NCBI RefSeq assembly: GCF_014284155.1
Contig: NZ_JACOFZ010000007.1
Coordinates: forward strand, 91,850 to 155,849
Origin: Affinundibacterium nitidum
Lineage (GTDB): Bacteria > Pseudomonadota > Gammaproteobacteria > Burkholderiales > Burkholderiaceae_D
Direction: 5' to 3'
Length of the DNA: 64,000 nucleotides
Shown here: positions 8,377 through 17,327 of the stretch, one piece after another
Position numbering within the stretch: the first letter of the stretch is position 1
How the letters are laid out: each line of letters begins with the position of its first letter
The notes under the pieces: model-generated
What the model was told of the DNA's origin: nothing
Databases searched by the model: none
Seen by the model: the letters and a program-made list of their open reading frames with translations, nothing else
Translations under genes and position numbers: made by a program

Positions 8377-11300
8377 ATGCAATTTTTTTCTCCACTTCGC
8401 AGCAAACTCATTCTCATCTTATCTTGTGCGCTAATTGTCTCTGCATGTAGTGATTCTCATCGTGAAACTACTTCCAACCCTAGCATGGTGCTTGCAGGTG
8501 CTCCTGCGTCTGGGCAAATTACCCTGAATTTTCCCAGAGAAAATTATAGTATCGAACGACGTGGCGATCGTTTTGCCTTGATCGACAACGTGTCGGGCGC
8601 TGCGGAAATTTTGGTGAGTGCTGACAGTACCATCATTTTCTCTGACTATACGCTGAACCTCAGTGTCGCCGGAAAGTCCATCACGATTTCAAACGAAAGA
8701 CTACGACAACTGGCCGAACTCTACGTCGCCTTCTTTAATCGCATTCCCGATGCCGATGGAATGGCTTACTGGATTGAGCAAATTCGTAATGGTATGAGTA
8801 ATGATCAGCTCGCCGACCAATTCTACAATGCGGCTGTCTTGTACTCGGAGCAGACTGGCTATTCAAAGAATATGTCAAATGCTGATTTCGTCAAAATTAT
8901 CTATAAGAACGTGCTCGGACGTAGCGGCCCAAGTGCGCCAGGTGATGACGAGGTAGGCTATTGGGTTAAGGAATTGGAGTCCGGAAAGACCAAATCTTTC
9001 TTGGTACTGACTATGTTGAACTCCGCCCATACATTTAAGGGAGACGCCACCTGGGGTTGGGTTCCACAACTCCTTGACAACAAAGTCGACGTCGGCTTGC
9101 TCTTCTCGGTACAGCAAGGACTCAATTTCAAAACACCGGAAGAGTCGATTACTCGCGGTAGTGCGATCGCTTCTTTAATCGAAGCTGGCGACACATCGAA
9201 GGCATTGTCGCAAGTCAAAGTAAGAGACATTGAATTCGACTTAACAGCGAGTGTCACGCTACTGCCTCAAAGCACACAGGTGAAAGCAGGTGCGACAGCA
9301 ATCGAAATCAAGACTAGTCGCAAAGGGACAGGTGTCATCACTTGGTCACTATCGAATGAAACTCTCGGAACCTTGGATCAAATAAATGGCGACCAAGTGT
9401 ACTTTACGCCGGCCGCTAGTATCGCGGAAGACCTCAGCGTCACTATTACCGCACGTTTAGGTGGTGCGAGTTCAAGTACGCAAATTTTGATTCAACGAGG
9501 GGCAGGTATTTCGCTGCTGGCTGGCCTTGAGCTAGAGGGGGCAATTGATGGCTCAGCAGAATCCGCTCGATTACTCGGACCCGCCGGCATTGCGCATGAT
9601 GCTCAAGATAATGTTTTCTTTGTTGACGGAGGAACCCTCGTTCGGAAACTGTCTGCGGACGGCAGTGTCACCACTATCGCGGGCATCGCAGAATCTTTTG
9701 GTAGCGTCGATGGCAACGCGCGATTTGCGAAGTTCAATGGACTCCGTGGCATCGCGATTGATCGTACTGGAAATATCTACGTTACCGAAAATATCAGCAA
9801 AACAATTCGCAAAATTACCCCCAATGGTGTCGTGTCTACGGTGGCTGGGAAAGCGGGTGAAAGTGGGTTTGTCGACGGCTATGGCACCAATGCGCGATTC
9901 ACCCAACCCATCGGTATTGCGATTGATGGCAACGGTGAAATATGGATTGCTGACATGGGAGATCCAGCACTTGGAATTTCCGGTAAGGTACGGCGCGTCA
10001 ATACGGCTGGTTTGGTCCAAACAATTAGTATTACAGGTGATATTCCAGCAGCTCCTGCGGGCATCGCGATTGCGCCCGATGGGAACATCGTCGTGAGCGA
10101 CACCGAATCTTCTAATGTGTATACATTGCGCGGTTCGGGTACTAGCTACACTTCCACAAAAAATTTCGACCTGCTAAATGGAGTCCCAGCTGGCACTGAA
10201 GTTGGATACCTCAGCGACAACCCAGTCCTCAGTTTTAACAACGCTGGACGATTAATGATTGTTGACTCCTACACCAACAGATTATTTCTTATCAATTCAT
10301 CGTGGGCAGGCGCTTTCCGTGAAGTCGGAAACTTCAATGACGGAACTCTCTCTAGTGCTGCATTTAACTCTCCTGTTGGAATCACGCAAACCAGCAATGG
10401 CGATATCTACGTCAGCGATCTCGGCAACAAAATGATTCGACGGGTTCGCGGCAACCTCGTTACTAACGTGGTCGGCAAGCAGAGTTACGGTGCCAATGAT
10501 GGGGTAGGCAAGTACGCCAGTTTCTATTCACCATTTGGATTGGCAAGTGATGGCAATGGAAAGATTATCGTCACCGATGCGAATAATAATCTCATTAGAA
10601 AGATCGATTCAAATGGTCGTGTTGAAACGCTCGCTGGTTTTCCCACCGAATTTGGATTCACAGACGGGTTAAAAAATATTGCGCGATTTAATTCACCCCG
10701 TGCGCTTCATTTGGTTAAAAACGGCGATATTTACGTATCTGACACTTACAACAATCTCATCCGAAAAGTGACTAGTGAAGGGCAAGTAACAACCTTTGCT
10801 GGAGCATTGTCAACGGATACTTATCACAATGGTCTTCATTCAAACCCTAACGTGGATGGAGCTGCAAGAGATGCGCGCTTCTTCTCACCACGTGGTGTAA
10901 GCAGTGATAGCAAAGGCAATCTGTATGTCGCAGACTATTACCACCGTACGATACGAAAAATTGGCCCAGATGGAACAGTGAGCACATTCGCCGGCTCCCC
11001 GAATACTGCGGGAACCACCGATGGTCGAGGCAGCAATGCTCGTTTCATGCGTCCAGTTGGGATGACGATTGATGGCAACGACAATGTCTACGTTGCTGAC
11101 TGCTACGCCCATAACATTCGCAAGATTAGTCCTAGTGGAGACGTCACGACTTTCGCTGGCGTCGCGCAGTCTTCAGGAGAGCTAAATGGCGCCGCGGCAT
11201 CGGCTAAATTCAACTGCCCACGAGGATTAACTTTCGACGAGCAAGGCAATCTATATGTAGCCGATAGTAATAACGACAGTATCCGTATGATTTCGAGCAG

Positions 11301-11472
11301 AGGCACTGTCAGCACTTTGGTTGGTTCGACAAGTGCGATGAATGGCAGTAATAGAATACGCTTAGGGCCACTTCCAGGGTATCTCGGAACACCGAACGAC
11401 GTTGTCTATATCGGAAAAAATACATTGGCAGTTAGTGCGGGTCATGCCGTTTATCGTGTAGTCCTGCCCTGA
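8377..11472 (+). CDS. DUF4214 and NHL-repeat lipoprotein, 1031 residues
   Basis: The N-terminus is a lipoprotein signal (LILILSCALIVSAC, lipobox Cys near residue 24) followed by a Ser/Thr-rich linker. Residues about 110-220 form a DUF4214 domain (LYVAFFNRIPDADGMAYW, then IYKNVLGRSG), a module found in S-layer and type I-secreted proteins. A short Ig-like stretch (about 290-375) comes next. From about 390 to the end there are at least nine units of ~50 residues with the pattern DG...A.F..P.G...D..GN.YVAD..N..IRKI...G.V.T.AG, which are NHL-type beta-propeller blades, with one or two degenerate units in the middle, possibly making two propellers. It is probably an outer-membrane or surface protein that binds a protein or carbohydrate; no enzyme motif is seen. 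Confidence 0.88.
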   Translation: MQFFSPLRSKLILILSCALIVSACSDSHRETTSNPSMVLAGAPASGQITLNFPRENYSIERRGDRFALIDNVSGAAEILVSADSTIIFSDYTLNLSVAGKSITISNERLRQLAELYVAFFNRIPDADGMAYWIEQIRNGMSNDQLADQFYNAAVLYSEQTGYSKNMSNADFVKIIYKNVLGRSGPSAPGDDEVGYWVKELESGKTKSFLVLTMLNSAHTFKGDATWGWVPQLLDNKVDVGLLFSVQQGLNFKTPEESITRGSAIASLIEAGDTSKALSQVKVRDIEFDLTASVTLLPQSTQVKAGATAIEIKTSRKGTGVITWSLSNETLGTLDQINGDQVYFTPAASIAEDLSVTITARLGGASSSTQILIQRGAGISLLAGLELEGAIDGSAESARLLGPAGIAHDAQDNVFFVDGGTLVRKLSADGSVTTIAGIAESFGSVDGNARFAKFNGLRGIAIDRTGNIYVTENISKTIRKITPNGVVSTVAGKAGESGFVDGYGTNARFTQPIGIAIDGNGEIWIADMGDPALGISGKVRRVNTAGLVQTISITGDIPAAPAGIAIAPDGNIVVSDTESSNVYTLRGSGTSYTSTKNFDLLNGVPAGTEVGYLSDNPVLSFNNAGRLMIVDSYTNRLFLINSSWAGAFREVGNFNDGTLSSAAFNSPVGITQTSNGDIYVSDLGNKMIRRVRGNLVTNVVGKQSYGANDGVGKYASFYSPFGLASDGNGKIIVTDANNNLIRKIDSNGRVETLAGFPTEFGFTDGLKNIARFNSPRALHLVKNGDIYVSDTYNNLIRKVTSEGQVTTFAGALSTDTYHNGLHSNPNVDGAARDARFFSPRGVSSDSKGNLYVADYYHRTIRKIGPDGTVSTFAGSPNTAGTTDGRGSNARFMRPVGMTIDGNDNVYVADCYAHNIRKISPSGDVTTFAGVAQSSGELNGAAASAKFNCPRGLTFDEQGNLYVADSNNDSIRMISSRGTVSTLVGSTSAMNGSNRIRLGPLPGYLGTPNDVVYIGKNTLAVSAGHAVYRVVLP

Positions 11473-11533
11473 ACATGGTTGAAAGAGTCGCTAGGCGCCG
11501 CAAGGGCCTAGCCTCAATCAGAAAAAACGACAC

Positions 11534-11974
11534 CTATCCTACTTCAGGCTCCACCAGCAAGGCCAATTGCGCCAAAGACTCTTGCCAACCGAGATAACAA
11601 AGTTCTAGCGGTATCGCCTCAGGAATCCCCGACTGAACAACGCGCAACTCAGTACCGCACAAGACAGGGCGAAGTGTAACGATCACGTCGAGGACACCTG
11701 GTAAATTCGGATCATCAAATTGATCGGTATAACGAATCAATTCGTTCGGTACTAGCTCAATGTACTCGCCGCCAAACGACTGGCTTTGTTGCTTGGCAAA
11801 ATTGGTGAAGGTCATCTTGAAACTACCGCCGACCAATGGCTCAAAATGATGCACTGTGCATGTGTAGCCATAAGGTGGAATCCATTTTGCCATCGCCTCA
11901 GCGTTGAGAAATGCACGATACAAGCGTTCGGCAGGTGCCGTAAAGACACGGTGAAGCGTGACAGTATTGCTCAT
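11534..11974 (-). CDS. SRPBCC/AHSA1-family protein
   Basis: The protein of 146 residues has the START-like fold signature of the activator-of-Hsp90-ATPase C-terminal family: VFTAPAERLYRAFLNAEAMAKWIPP at the start, GGSFKMTF in the middle, and a C-terminal helix LGWQESLAQLALLVE. Proteins of this type bind hydrophobic ligands, and many bacterial members have no known substrate. It is cytosolic, with a ribosome site (AGGAG) before the ATG. It is convergent with the NHL-repeat lipoprotein gene and divergent from ald. A GC-rich hairpin around 11490-11511 lies between the convergent ends. Confidence 0.85.
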   Translation of the reverse strand: MSNTVTLHRVFTAPAERLYRAFLNAEAMAKWIPPYGYTCTVHHFEPLVGGSFKMTFTNFAKQQSQSFGGEYIELVPNELIRYTDQFDDPNLPGVLDVIVTLRPVLCGTELRVVQSGIPEAIPLELCYLGWQESLAQLALLVEPEVG

Positions 11975-12138
11975 TTGATGGGCTCCTATTTGACTCTCAT
12001 GGTTAAGGTTTTCGACGTTCTGTCTGAAATTTCTTACAGCAAGACGAAAACTGTACAGCTTTTCTTACAATGTGCGAACGCACAATTTCCAAAATTCATT
12101 TAAATCCAGCTTTGTGTGAAACAGCGAACATCTTGAAA

Positions 12139-12151
12139 TGGCATGGTGCCA
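12139..12151. promoter_or_regulatory. Small inverted repeat upstream of ald, possible operator
   Basis: TGGCA-TGG-TGCCA is a perfect inverted repeat with a three-base spacer, 114 bases before the ald start and immediately downstream of a TTGAAA. An operator role is a guess from position and symmetry; alanine dehydrogenase genes are often Lrp-controlled. Confidence 0.25.
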
Positions 12152-12264
12152 TAATTTCCTCGACTAATACCCTTTAGTTGTTGCAATCAAGATGGCACTG
12201 ATCTTACCCGGCCACTGCCGTCCGTTCCCATCAAACTCAACAAATCAAAAACAAGAGAGACATC

Positions 12265-13380
12265 ATGATCGTAGGCGTTCCTAAAGAAATCAAGAACCAC
12301 GAATATCGCGTGGGTATGACCCCCTCTTCAGTACGTGAATTAACGTCGCGCGGGCACCAAGTATTGGTACAAAAAAATGCTGGTGCTGAGATTGGACTCA
12401 GCGATGCGCAATATCTCGCCGTTGGTGCAGAACTGGTCGAAACGGCCAAAGAAATTTTTGAACGCGCGGAAATGATCGTCAAAGTCAAAGAGCCGCAACC
12501 CGTTGAGTGCGCGATGCTGCGCCCAGGTCAGATCTTGTACACTTATTTGCACTTGGCTCCTGATCCAGAACAAACCGCTGCGTTGGTGAAGTCTGGTGCA
12601 ATCTGCATCGCTTACGAAACCATCACCGGTGCGAATGGTGGCTTACCATTGTTGGCGCCGATGAGTGAAGTAGCAGGTCGTATGTCTATCCAAGCGGGTG
12701 CTGCGCACTTAGAAAAATCCAAAGGCGGTATGGGATTGTTACTCGGTGGTGTGCCAGGAGTAGCGCCTGGGCATATCGTCATCATTGGTGCAGGCGTGGT
12801 CGGCACCAATGCCATGCAAATGGCGGTAGGAACTGGTGGCCGCGTCACGGTACTCGATAAGAGTATAGATCGTTTGCGTCAATTGGATTTAGTGTACGGT
12901 AATCGTATTTCTACTGTGTATTCCAATGCACAATCGATAGAAGAGGCGGTATTGTCTGCAGATTTGGTGATCGGTGGCGTCTTAGTTCCGGGTGCTGCTG
13001 CGCCGAAACTGGTCAGCCGCGATTTGATTTCTCGCATGAAGAAAGGTGCAGTTGTCGTCGACGTCGCCATTGATCAAGGCGGTTGTTTTGAGACTTCACA
13101 CGCCACGACTCATGCAGAACCAACTTACGTGGTTGATGGTGTGATTCACTACTGCGTGGCCAACATGCCAGGTGCGGTTGCACGCACTTCGACATTCGCT
13201 CTCAACAATGCTACAGTCGGTCACGCAATTGCTTTGGCTAGCAAGGGTTGGAAACAAGCATTACGTGATGATGTTCATTTGCGCAATGGCTTGAATGTAT
13301 GTGAAGGTAAAGTGACGTATGAAGCAGTCGCACGCGATTTAGGGTATGCCTATGTTGCAGCGGATAGTGTTTTGAATTGA
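12265..13380 (+). CDS. ald: Alanine dehydrogenase
   Basis: It interconverts L-alanine and pyruvate plus ammonia with NAD. At 371 residues it is full length. The family signature begins MIVGVPKEIKNHEYRVGMTP. The catalytic Lys75 (KVKEPQ) and His96 (YLHLAPD) fall at the expected positions, and the Rossmann nucleotide-binding motif IIGAGVVGTNAMQMA is near residue 172. The Asp in VVDVAIDQGG is also conserved. An AAGAGAGACATC purine-rich site precedes the ATG. The gene is monocistronic and ends in a strong hairpin terminator. Its role is probably catabolic use of alanine, or ammonium assimilation. Confidence 0.97.
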   Translation: MIVGVPKEIKNHEYRVGMTPSSVRELTSRGHQVLVQKNAGAEIGLSDAQYLAVGAELVETAKEIFERAEMIVKVKEPQPVECAMLRPGQILYTYLHLAPDPEQTAALVKSGAICIAYETITGANGGLPLLAPMSEVAGRMSIQAGAAHLEKSKGGMGLLLGGVPGVAPGHIVIIGAGVVGTNAMQMAVGTGGRVTVLDKSIDRLRQLDLVYGNRISTVYSNAQSIEEAVLSADLVIGGVLVPGAAAPKLVSRDLISRMKKGAVVVDVAIDQGGCFETSHATTHAEPTYVVDGVIHYCVANMPGAVARTSTFALNNATVGHAIALASKGWKQALRDDVHLRNGLNVCEGKVTYEAVARDLGYAYVAADSVLN

Positions 13381-13413
13381 CGGTAAGTTAAGCGCACAAT
13401 TCATTCGCAAAAG

Positions 13414-13446
13414 AAAACGGCTAGCACATCATGCTAGCCGTTTTTT
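13414..13446. terminator. Bidirectional intrinsic terminator after ald
   Basis: CGGCTAGCA (13418-13426) pairs with TGCTAGCCG (13432-13440) around a five-base loop, with AAAA before and TTTTTT after. It serves ald on the plus strand and the convergent gene on the minus strand. Confidence 0.92.
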
Positions 13447-13471
13447 CTTGCTTTAACCCAAGCAAAGTAAC

Positions 13472-14116
13472 TTATTTGCCTGCGCTAACGCCACCAATAC
13501 CGTCCACCGTTTTACTGATGGATTTTGGATGTCCATAGTAGTTCAGAGAACCGATGCCTTGTACATTGGCTTTCAATTTTTCCGACGCATACACATTCAC
13601 TGAGCCGATACCCTCGACATTCGCCTCGACGTTCTCAGCAATCAACTCTTTCGCTTCAACATGACCAACGCCCTGCGCACGTACTTTAAAGTTAGTCACT
13701 TTACCGGTCATCACCAGCATGCCAACGCCTTCATAGTTCAAATCAAAACGGTCACCACTAATCTTCTTAACTGTGGTCATGCCCGCACCTTCCATTTTAA
13801 ATTTCGTCAGACTCGGCGTTGTCACAATCACTTTTAGATCATCGGAAATGCGGATGTTTTTCTTTTCTTTGTAGCTGATCAATAACTCGTCGCCAGTAAT
13901 ATCAGTAACTACTTGCGAAATGTATTTATCGTCGCCTTTCACGCGAATTGAATAGGCTGGTCCCACTTCAACTTCAACGATCAACGCACCTTGAGTACGA
14001 ATCGCTGTAAATGGAGTTGCATTACGACTTTGCTCTCCAGCCAAAGCCAAACCTGAAACCAATGTGAGTGCTGTACCAACAGCTGCTGCCATACCGAAAA
14101 GACGAGATTGACGCAT
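13472..14116 (-). CDS. Exported GIN-domain (DUF2807) protein
   Basis: A signal peptide (MRQSRLFGMAAAVGTALTLV ending GLALA) leads into a ~185-residue DUF2807 domain, recognisable from the regularly spaced beta-helix-like repeats: FKMEGAG, LNYEGVGMLVM, VRAQGVGHVEA, ANVEGIGSVNV, ANVQGIGSLNYYG. Each turn carries a G.G pair. Proteins of this kind are periplasmic or surface-exposed and have no known enzyme activity. The start at 14116 is chosen over an open extension to 14314 because TTAAGGAG lies just upstream and the signal peptide begins there. It shares a bidirectional terminator with ald. Confidence 0.88.
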   Translation of the reverse strand: MRQSRLFGMAAAVGTALTLVSGLALAGEQSRNATPFTAIRTQGALIVEVEVGPAYSIRVKGDDKYISQVVTDITGDELLISYKEKKNIRISDDLKVIVTTPSLTKFKMEGAGMTTVKKISGDRFDLNYEGVGMLVMTGKVTNFKVRAQGVGHVEAKELIAENVEANVEGIGSVNVYASEKLKANVQGIGSLNYYGHPKSISKTVDGIGGVSAGK

Positions 14117-14295
14117 TTGAAGCTCCTTAAATGAGAACTGAGTGAGTACTGAGTGAATACTGAACAATGAGTGTTGCTTGAGGTTTAACTGATTGAACCA
14201 TGGAAGGAAGTTTGCCCGTTTTTTCGAACGCTGTCTGCAAAAGGCGATAAATTGCCGATAGTGTGTGACGAACTGCAAAAAAGCCTGCCTCAAAT

Positions 14296-14324
14296 GCAAA
14301 AGAAAACGGCGCACAAGGCGCCGT
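14296..14324 (-). terminator. Intrinsic terminator downstream of the Ala/Lys-rich gene
   Basis: On the minus strand ACGGCGC (14324-14318) pairs with GCGCCGT (14312-14306), followed by TTTTCTTTTGC. It is placed 31 bases after the stop of the Ala/Lys-rich exported protein gene. Confidence 0.82.
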
Positions 14325-14354
14325 CTTTCTCAACTTACTGCAATGCTTGCACGA

Positions 14355-14777
14355 TTATTTCATGGAGGCGGCAGAAGCTGCTGATGCCGCAGCAGATGCT
14401 GCTTTGTGCGCTTTATGAGTCGCTTTACCATGTTTCTCTGCTGCTTTATCAGAAGCTTTTTCTGCTGCCTTTTCTGTGCTTGCTGCAGCACTAGCAGCGG
14501 CCGCTTTTACTTCAGTTTTCACTTCTGGTTTAGCCGCTGGTTTCGCTTCAGCCTTAACAGCAGGTGCGCTAGCGACTGCACTTGCAGCAGCACTGGCGGC
14601 ATGTGCTTTAGGCGCAGATGCATGGGCACTTGATGCCGCCGCTGCAGCGGGCGCAGCTACTGGTGCGCTGGCTTTCGCTGCAGATGCAGGCGCTGCTGTC
14701 TGCGTTTGCGCAGCATTTGCAAAAGCTGCACCCAAAGTAAATGTCGCAGCAACGATAGAGAGTGTGAGCTTTTTCAT
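14355..14777 (-). CDS. Secreted Ala/Lys-rich low-complexity protein
   Basis: The 140-residue product has a clear signal peptide (MKKLTLSIVAATFTLGAAFANA), then an almost wholly Ala, Lys, Pro, Ser and Val mature part. The first half is Ala/Pro-rich and the second is built of KAAEKASDKAAEK-like heptads ending in A/S runs. Helical, positively charged segments resemble histone-H1-like or phasin-like tails, but the signal peptide argues for the periplasm or cell surface. The start at 14777 is chosen because GAAGGA sits seven bases upstream; a longer frame to 14795 lacks this. No enzymatic role can be assigned. It lies divergently from the heat-shock gene hsp20. Confidence 0.75.
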   Translation of the reverse strand: MKKLTLSIVAATFTLGAAFANAAQTQTAAPASAAKASAPVAAPAAAAASSAHASAPKAHAASAAASAVASAPAVKAEAKPAAKPEVKTEVKAAAASAAASTEKAAEKASDKAAEKHGKATHKAHKAASAAASAASAASMK

Positions 14778-15062
14778 GATCAATCCTTCTTCCATTAAGT
14801 AGTGTTCTGTATCAGAACTAAAGGGTGCTTCTGTTATTCGATATTGCCTTACTTCGTTTTACATCGCAGCCTTGTTACTGCGTACTGCCATAACGGTGCC
14901 CAAGTTTTTTGTGTTGACAGCATTTTGAAATATTTTTTCGCTCGGTTTTTACCTTGTTTTTCAAATGAACATGCTAAAAGCCACCGACACAACAAATGAA
15001 AATCGTCTCAAATGGGGTTAGTTTTAAGCCTTTCAAGACCCGAATTTTTATAAATTTTTTTC

Positions 15063-15092
15063 TCTTGAAAAGTCTTTTTACCCGCCACATAT
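15063..15092 (+). promoter_or_regulatory. Sigma-32-like heat-shock promoter for hsp20
   Basis: CTTGAAA (15063-15069) exactly matches the -35 of heat-shock sigma RpoH, and CCACATAT (15085-15092) resembles its CCCCATNT -10 after a 15-base spacer. Transcription would start near 15100, giving a ~105-base leader that contains the RNA thermometer. Confidence 0.6.
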
Positions 15093-15127
15093 CCGAATCA
15101 GCAGATGCTCAAGTGAGGTCTGTCAGA

Positions 15128-15208
15128 GGTGAAAAAGATTCAAATTGCAAATCAATTTCACCACTCATATTTATTTTATCGCTTCAATTAAAAAGGATAA
15201 TCATCATG
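15128..15208 (+). promoter_or_regulatory. ROSE-type RNA thermometer in the hsp20 leader
   Basis: Two stem-loops can be drawn. The first pairs GGTGAAA (15128-15134) with TTTCACC (15156-15162), with an inner GATT/AATC helix. The second pairs TTATC-G-CTT (15176-15184) with AAGGATAA (15193-15200), leaving one bulged G at 15181 and burying the Shine-Dalgarno AAGGA. The anti-Shine-Dalgarno strand contains UCGCU, which fits the UYGCU signature of ROSE elements that melt at heat-shock temperature. Base pairing is seen directly; temperature control is inferred from the family. Confidence 0.72.
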
Positions 15209-15670
15209 CGTAATTTCGACTTTTCTCCACTCTATCGTTCCGCAATCGGCTTTGATCGTTTGGCACATTTGTTCAACGAAGCACAACGTGCAGAATCCAC
15301 GCCGAGCTACCCACCGTACAACATTGAATTAGTGAACGAAGATCAATACCGTATCAGTATGGCGATCGCAGGTTTTGATCGCAGTGAGATCGAAATTGAA
15401 ACTGAGCGTGATGTATTAAAAGTTGTTGGTCGCAAAGCGAAACCCGAAACGCAAGGCACCTTCCTGCACCGTGGCATCGCGTCGCGCGATTTTGAACACA
15501 ACTTCCGTCTAGCAGACCATGTCAAAGTCGTGGGCGCTCATCTCGACAACGGTCTGCTCAATATCGAATTGCAACGCGAAATTCCAGAGGCACATAAACC
15601 TCGTCGCATCTTGATCGATGCTGAACCACTGCGTACGGTGAATACCCCAGACCAGTTACAAGCAGCCTAA
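15206..15670 (+). CDS. Small heat shock protein, Hsp20/IbpA family
   Basis: This ATP-independent holdase chaperone binds unfolding proteins in the cytoplasm. It has 154 residues: an N-terminal arm (MRNFDFSPLYRSAIGFDRLAHLF) typical of class A IbpA-like proteins, an alpha-crystallin domain (about 35-125; PYNIELVNEDQYRISMAIAGF, HRGIASRDFEHNFRLAD, then LDNGLLNIELQRE), and a C-terminal tail. PRRIL close to the end supplies the I/V-x-I/L-type anchor in variant form. The start at 15206 follows AAAGGAT; an upstream in-frame ATG at 14996 would add an unrelated 70-residue segment covering the promoter and thermometer. A strong terminator follows. Confidence 0.95.
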   Translation: MRNFDFSPLYRSAIGFDRLAHLFNEAQRAESTPSYPPYNIELVNEDQYRISMAIAGFDRSEIEIETERDVLKVVGRKAKPETQGTFLHRGIASRDFEHNFRLADHVKVVGAHLDNGLLNIELQREIPEAHKPRRILIDAEPLRTVNTPDQLQAA

Positions 15671-15741
15671 TGTAGTCAGGTGCTCATCGAGCACCAAGTA
15701 GGACACTTTGTTTTCTTCATTGTTGTTTCGTTTCCCTTGTG

Positions 15742-15771
15742 GCGTAGCTGGTGACAGCTACGCTTTTTTTT
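15742..15771 (+). terminator. Intrinsic terminator of hsp20
   Basis: GCGTAGCTG (15742-15750) pairs perfectly with CAGCTACGC (15755-15763) around a GTGA loop, followed by eight T. The remaining ~270 bases up to the next gene are AT-rich and presumably hold its promoter; no gene is seen there. Confidence 0.93.
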
Positions 15772-16042
15772 ATCTATGCCTTCCATTTAACTAACGGAAA
15801 CCGTCATTCCACTGTTTTACCGACAATTCACCGCATAAGGCACAGCATGGGCATAAAGTATAAAAATATTATACCAAATACATCAATAATATCAACCAAA
15901 TACAATTAAGTTGAATATTAATATTCCGAATGGCACAGTTCGTCTCAAGCCTGCTCCGCTTCAGTCTTGGCAACATCATTTGCACAGACCAGCGCGATGG
16001 CTTGAATAAATGAATCCATCCACAGCCATAGGAATAGAAAGC

Positions 16043-17245
16043 ATGAATCAGCAAATTGAATCGCTTGCAAACACTGAATTTGTCTTAAATGCACCGGAAG
16101 TGATTTCGCCGGTCAATGCGGAGTCAGCGGCACGCGCGTTGCCTTTGAATCCAGATTTACGTTCCGCCGTCGAAGAGCAAGTCGAACGCTTTATGCATGC
16201 CTTGTTGACGGAAGATCTGCAAAGCGAAGATTTCAAACATAAACTCGATAGTGCGTTTGCCCTAGGTCGCGAGGAAATCGCGGTAGCCTCAGGCTTAATG
16301 CAATCGCGTTTAATGCAAGCGAACTTTATCGGCGTTGAAGAAGGTTCAGCATTCAAAGCCATACAAGAAATGCGTTCGCAACTTGATGCGCTTAACCCTG
16401 GTAAAGAAGGTGATTTGCTACAAGCAAATAAATGGTTAGGCATTATCCCTTACGGAAACAAACTAAGAACCTACTTCCGTAAATATCACGCAGCATCGAC
16501 ACAACTGCAAAAGAGTATGCAGCAGTTATATGCGGCACGCGATGACTTACAACGTGATGTTGTAGACATTGAAGCCTCACGCGTGAAGTTGTGGGAAGCG
16601 ATGCAAAAGTTGATCGCAGCAGTTCACTTCGCTCGGACCTTGGATACACGATTACAGCAGCAAGTTGAACAGCTCAAAATCAATGATCATGCTCGCGCAA
16701 AAGCGCTGGAACAAGAGGTGCTGTTTTACGCTCGACAAAATTTGCAAGACATGTTGACGCAACAGGCTGTTTGTACCAATGCTTATTTGGCGCTCGATGT
16801 ACTGAAGCGCACTGGACGTGAAATGATGAATGGCTGCAGTCGCATCGCCACCACTGGCATGAGCGCCTTAGTTGTGGCGCAAACGGTAGCGCGGGCAACC
16901 GGCAATCAGATCAAGGTGATGGATAGCTTAAGTAGCATCAATCAAACCATAGAGAACATGATCTCGGAAACGGGGGGCGCCTTGAATCAACACGTCGATC
17001 GCGTCAATCAATTTGCGCAGAATCCTATGGTAGGAATTGATAAGCTGAAGGAGATGTTCGATCAAACTTTTCAAGCCATGGATGCCATGGACAACTTCCG
17101 CAGCAAGGCAATTGAAGTGATGGGACAAAACAATCAGGTGATCGCTGATCAGTTGGAGAGAGCCAAACACTATCTTGATCGTCATCGTCAACAGCAAACC
17201 CGCGAACTGCACAAAGCTGAGCTAGCTGGTCCAGTCGCGCTTTGA
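16043..17245 (+). CDS. telA: Toxic anion resistance protein, TelA family
   Basis: A 400-residue largely helical cytosolic protein matching the TelA/KlaA family. Recognisable parts are the N-terminal LRSAVEEQVERFMHALL, the central NKWLGIIPYGNKLRTYFRKY with the following coiled-coil, and the C-terminal region VVAQTVARATGNQIKVMDSL with VMGQNNQVIADQLERA. Plasmid relatives are tied to tellurite or colicin resistance; chromosomal ones appear to be involved in cell-envelope stress, with no known enzyme activity. The start at 16043 (MNQQIES) follows AGGAATAGAAAGC; an ATG at 16010 would add eleven residues. The next two genes encode a YiaA-type membrane protein and a coiled-coil membrane protein, suggesting a functional group. 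Confidence 0.9.
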   Translation: MNQQIESLANTEFVLNAPEVISPVNAESAARALPLNPDLRSAVEEQVERFMHALLTEDLQSEDFKHKLDSAFALGREEIAVASGLMQSRLMQANFIGVEEGSAFKAIQEMRSQLDALNPGKEGDLLQANKWLGIIPYGNKLRTYFRKYHAASTQLQKSMQQLYAARDDLQRDVVDIEASRVKLWEAMQKLIAAVHFARTLDTRLQQQVEQLKINDHARAKALEQEVLFYARQNLQDMLTQQAVCTNAYLALDVLKRTGREMMNGCSRIATTGMSALVVAQTVARATGNQIKVMDSLSSINQTIENMISETGGALNQHVDRVNQFAQNPMVGIDKLKEMFDQTFQAMDAMDNFRSKAIEVMGQNNQVIADQLERAKHYLDRHRQQQTRELHKAELAGPVAL

Positions 17246-17327
17246 GTCTGTTTCAAAAAACGAATTTAAGAACTTAGGTCGCTTAGTAATAACGAAATTT
17301 AACAACATCAAACAATAAGGATTCGAT

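Noticed and set aside
9545-10096. 183-codon second-frame open frame inside the NHL lipoprotein gene
   Set aside because: The repeat-rich host gene creates open alternative frames; no start site or domain is seen.
14476-14802. 108-codon Ala-rich frame on the plus strand opposite the Ala/Lys-rich gene
   Set aside because: It is a mirror of GC-rich Ala codons of the real minus-strand gene, which has a signal peptide and a ribosome site.
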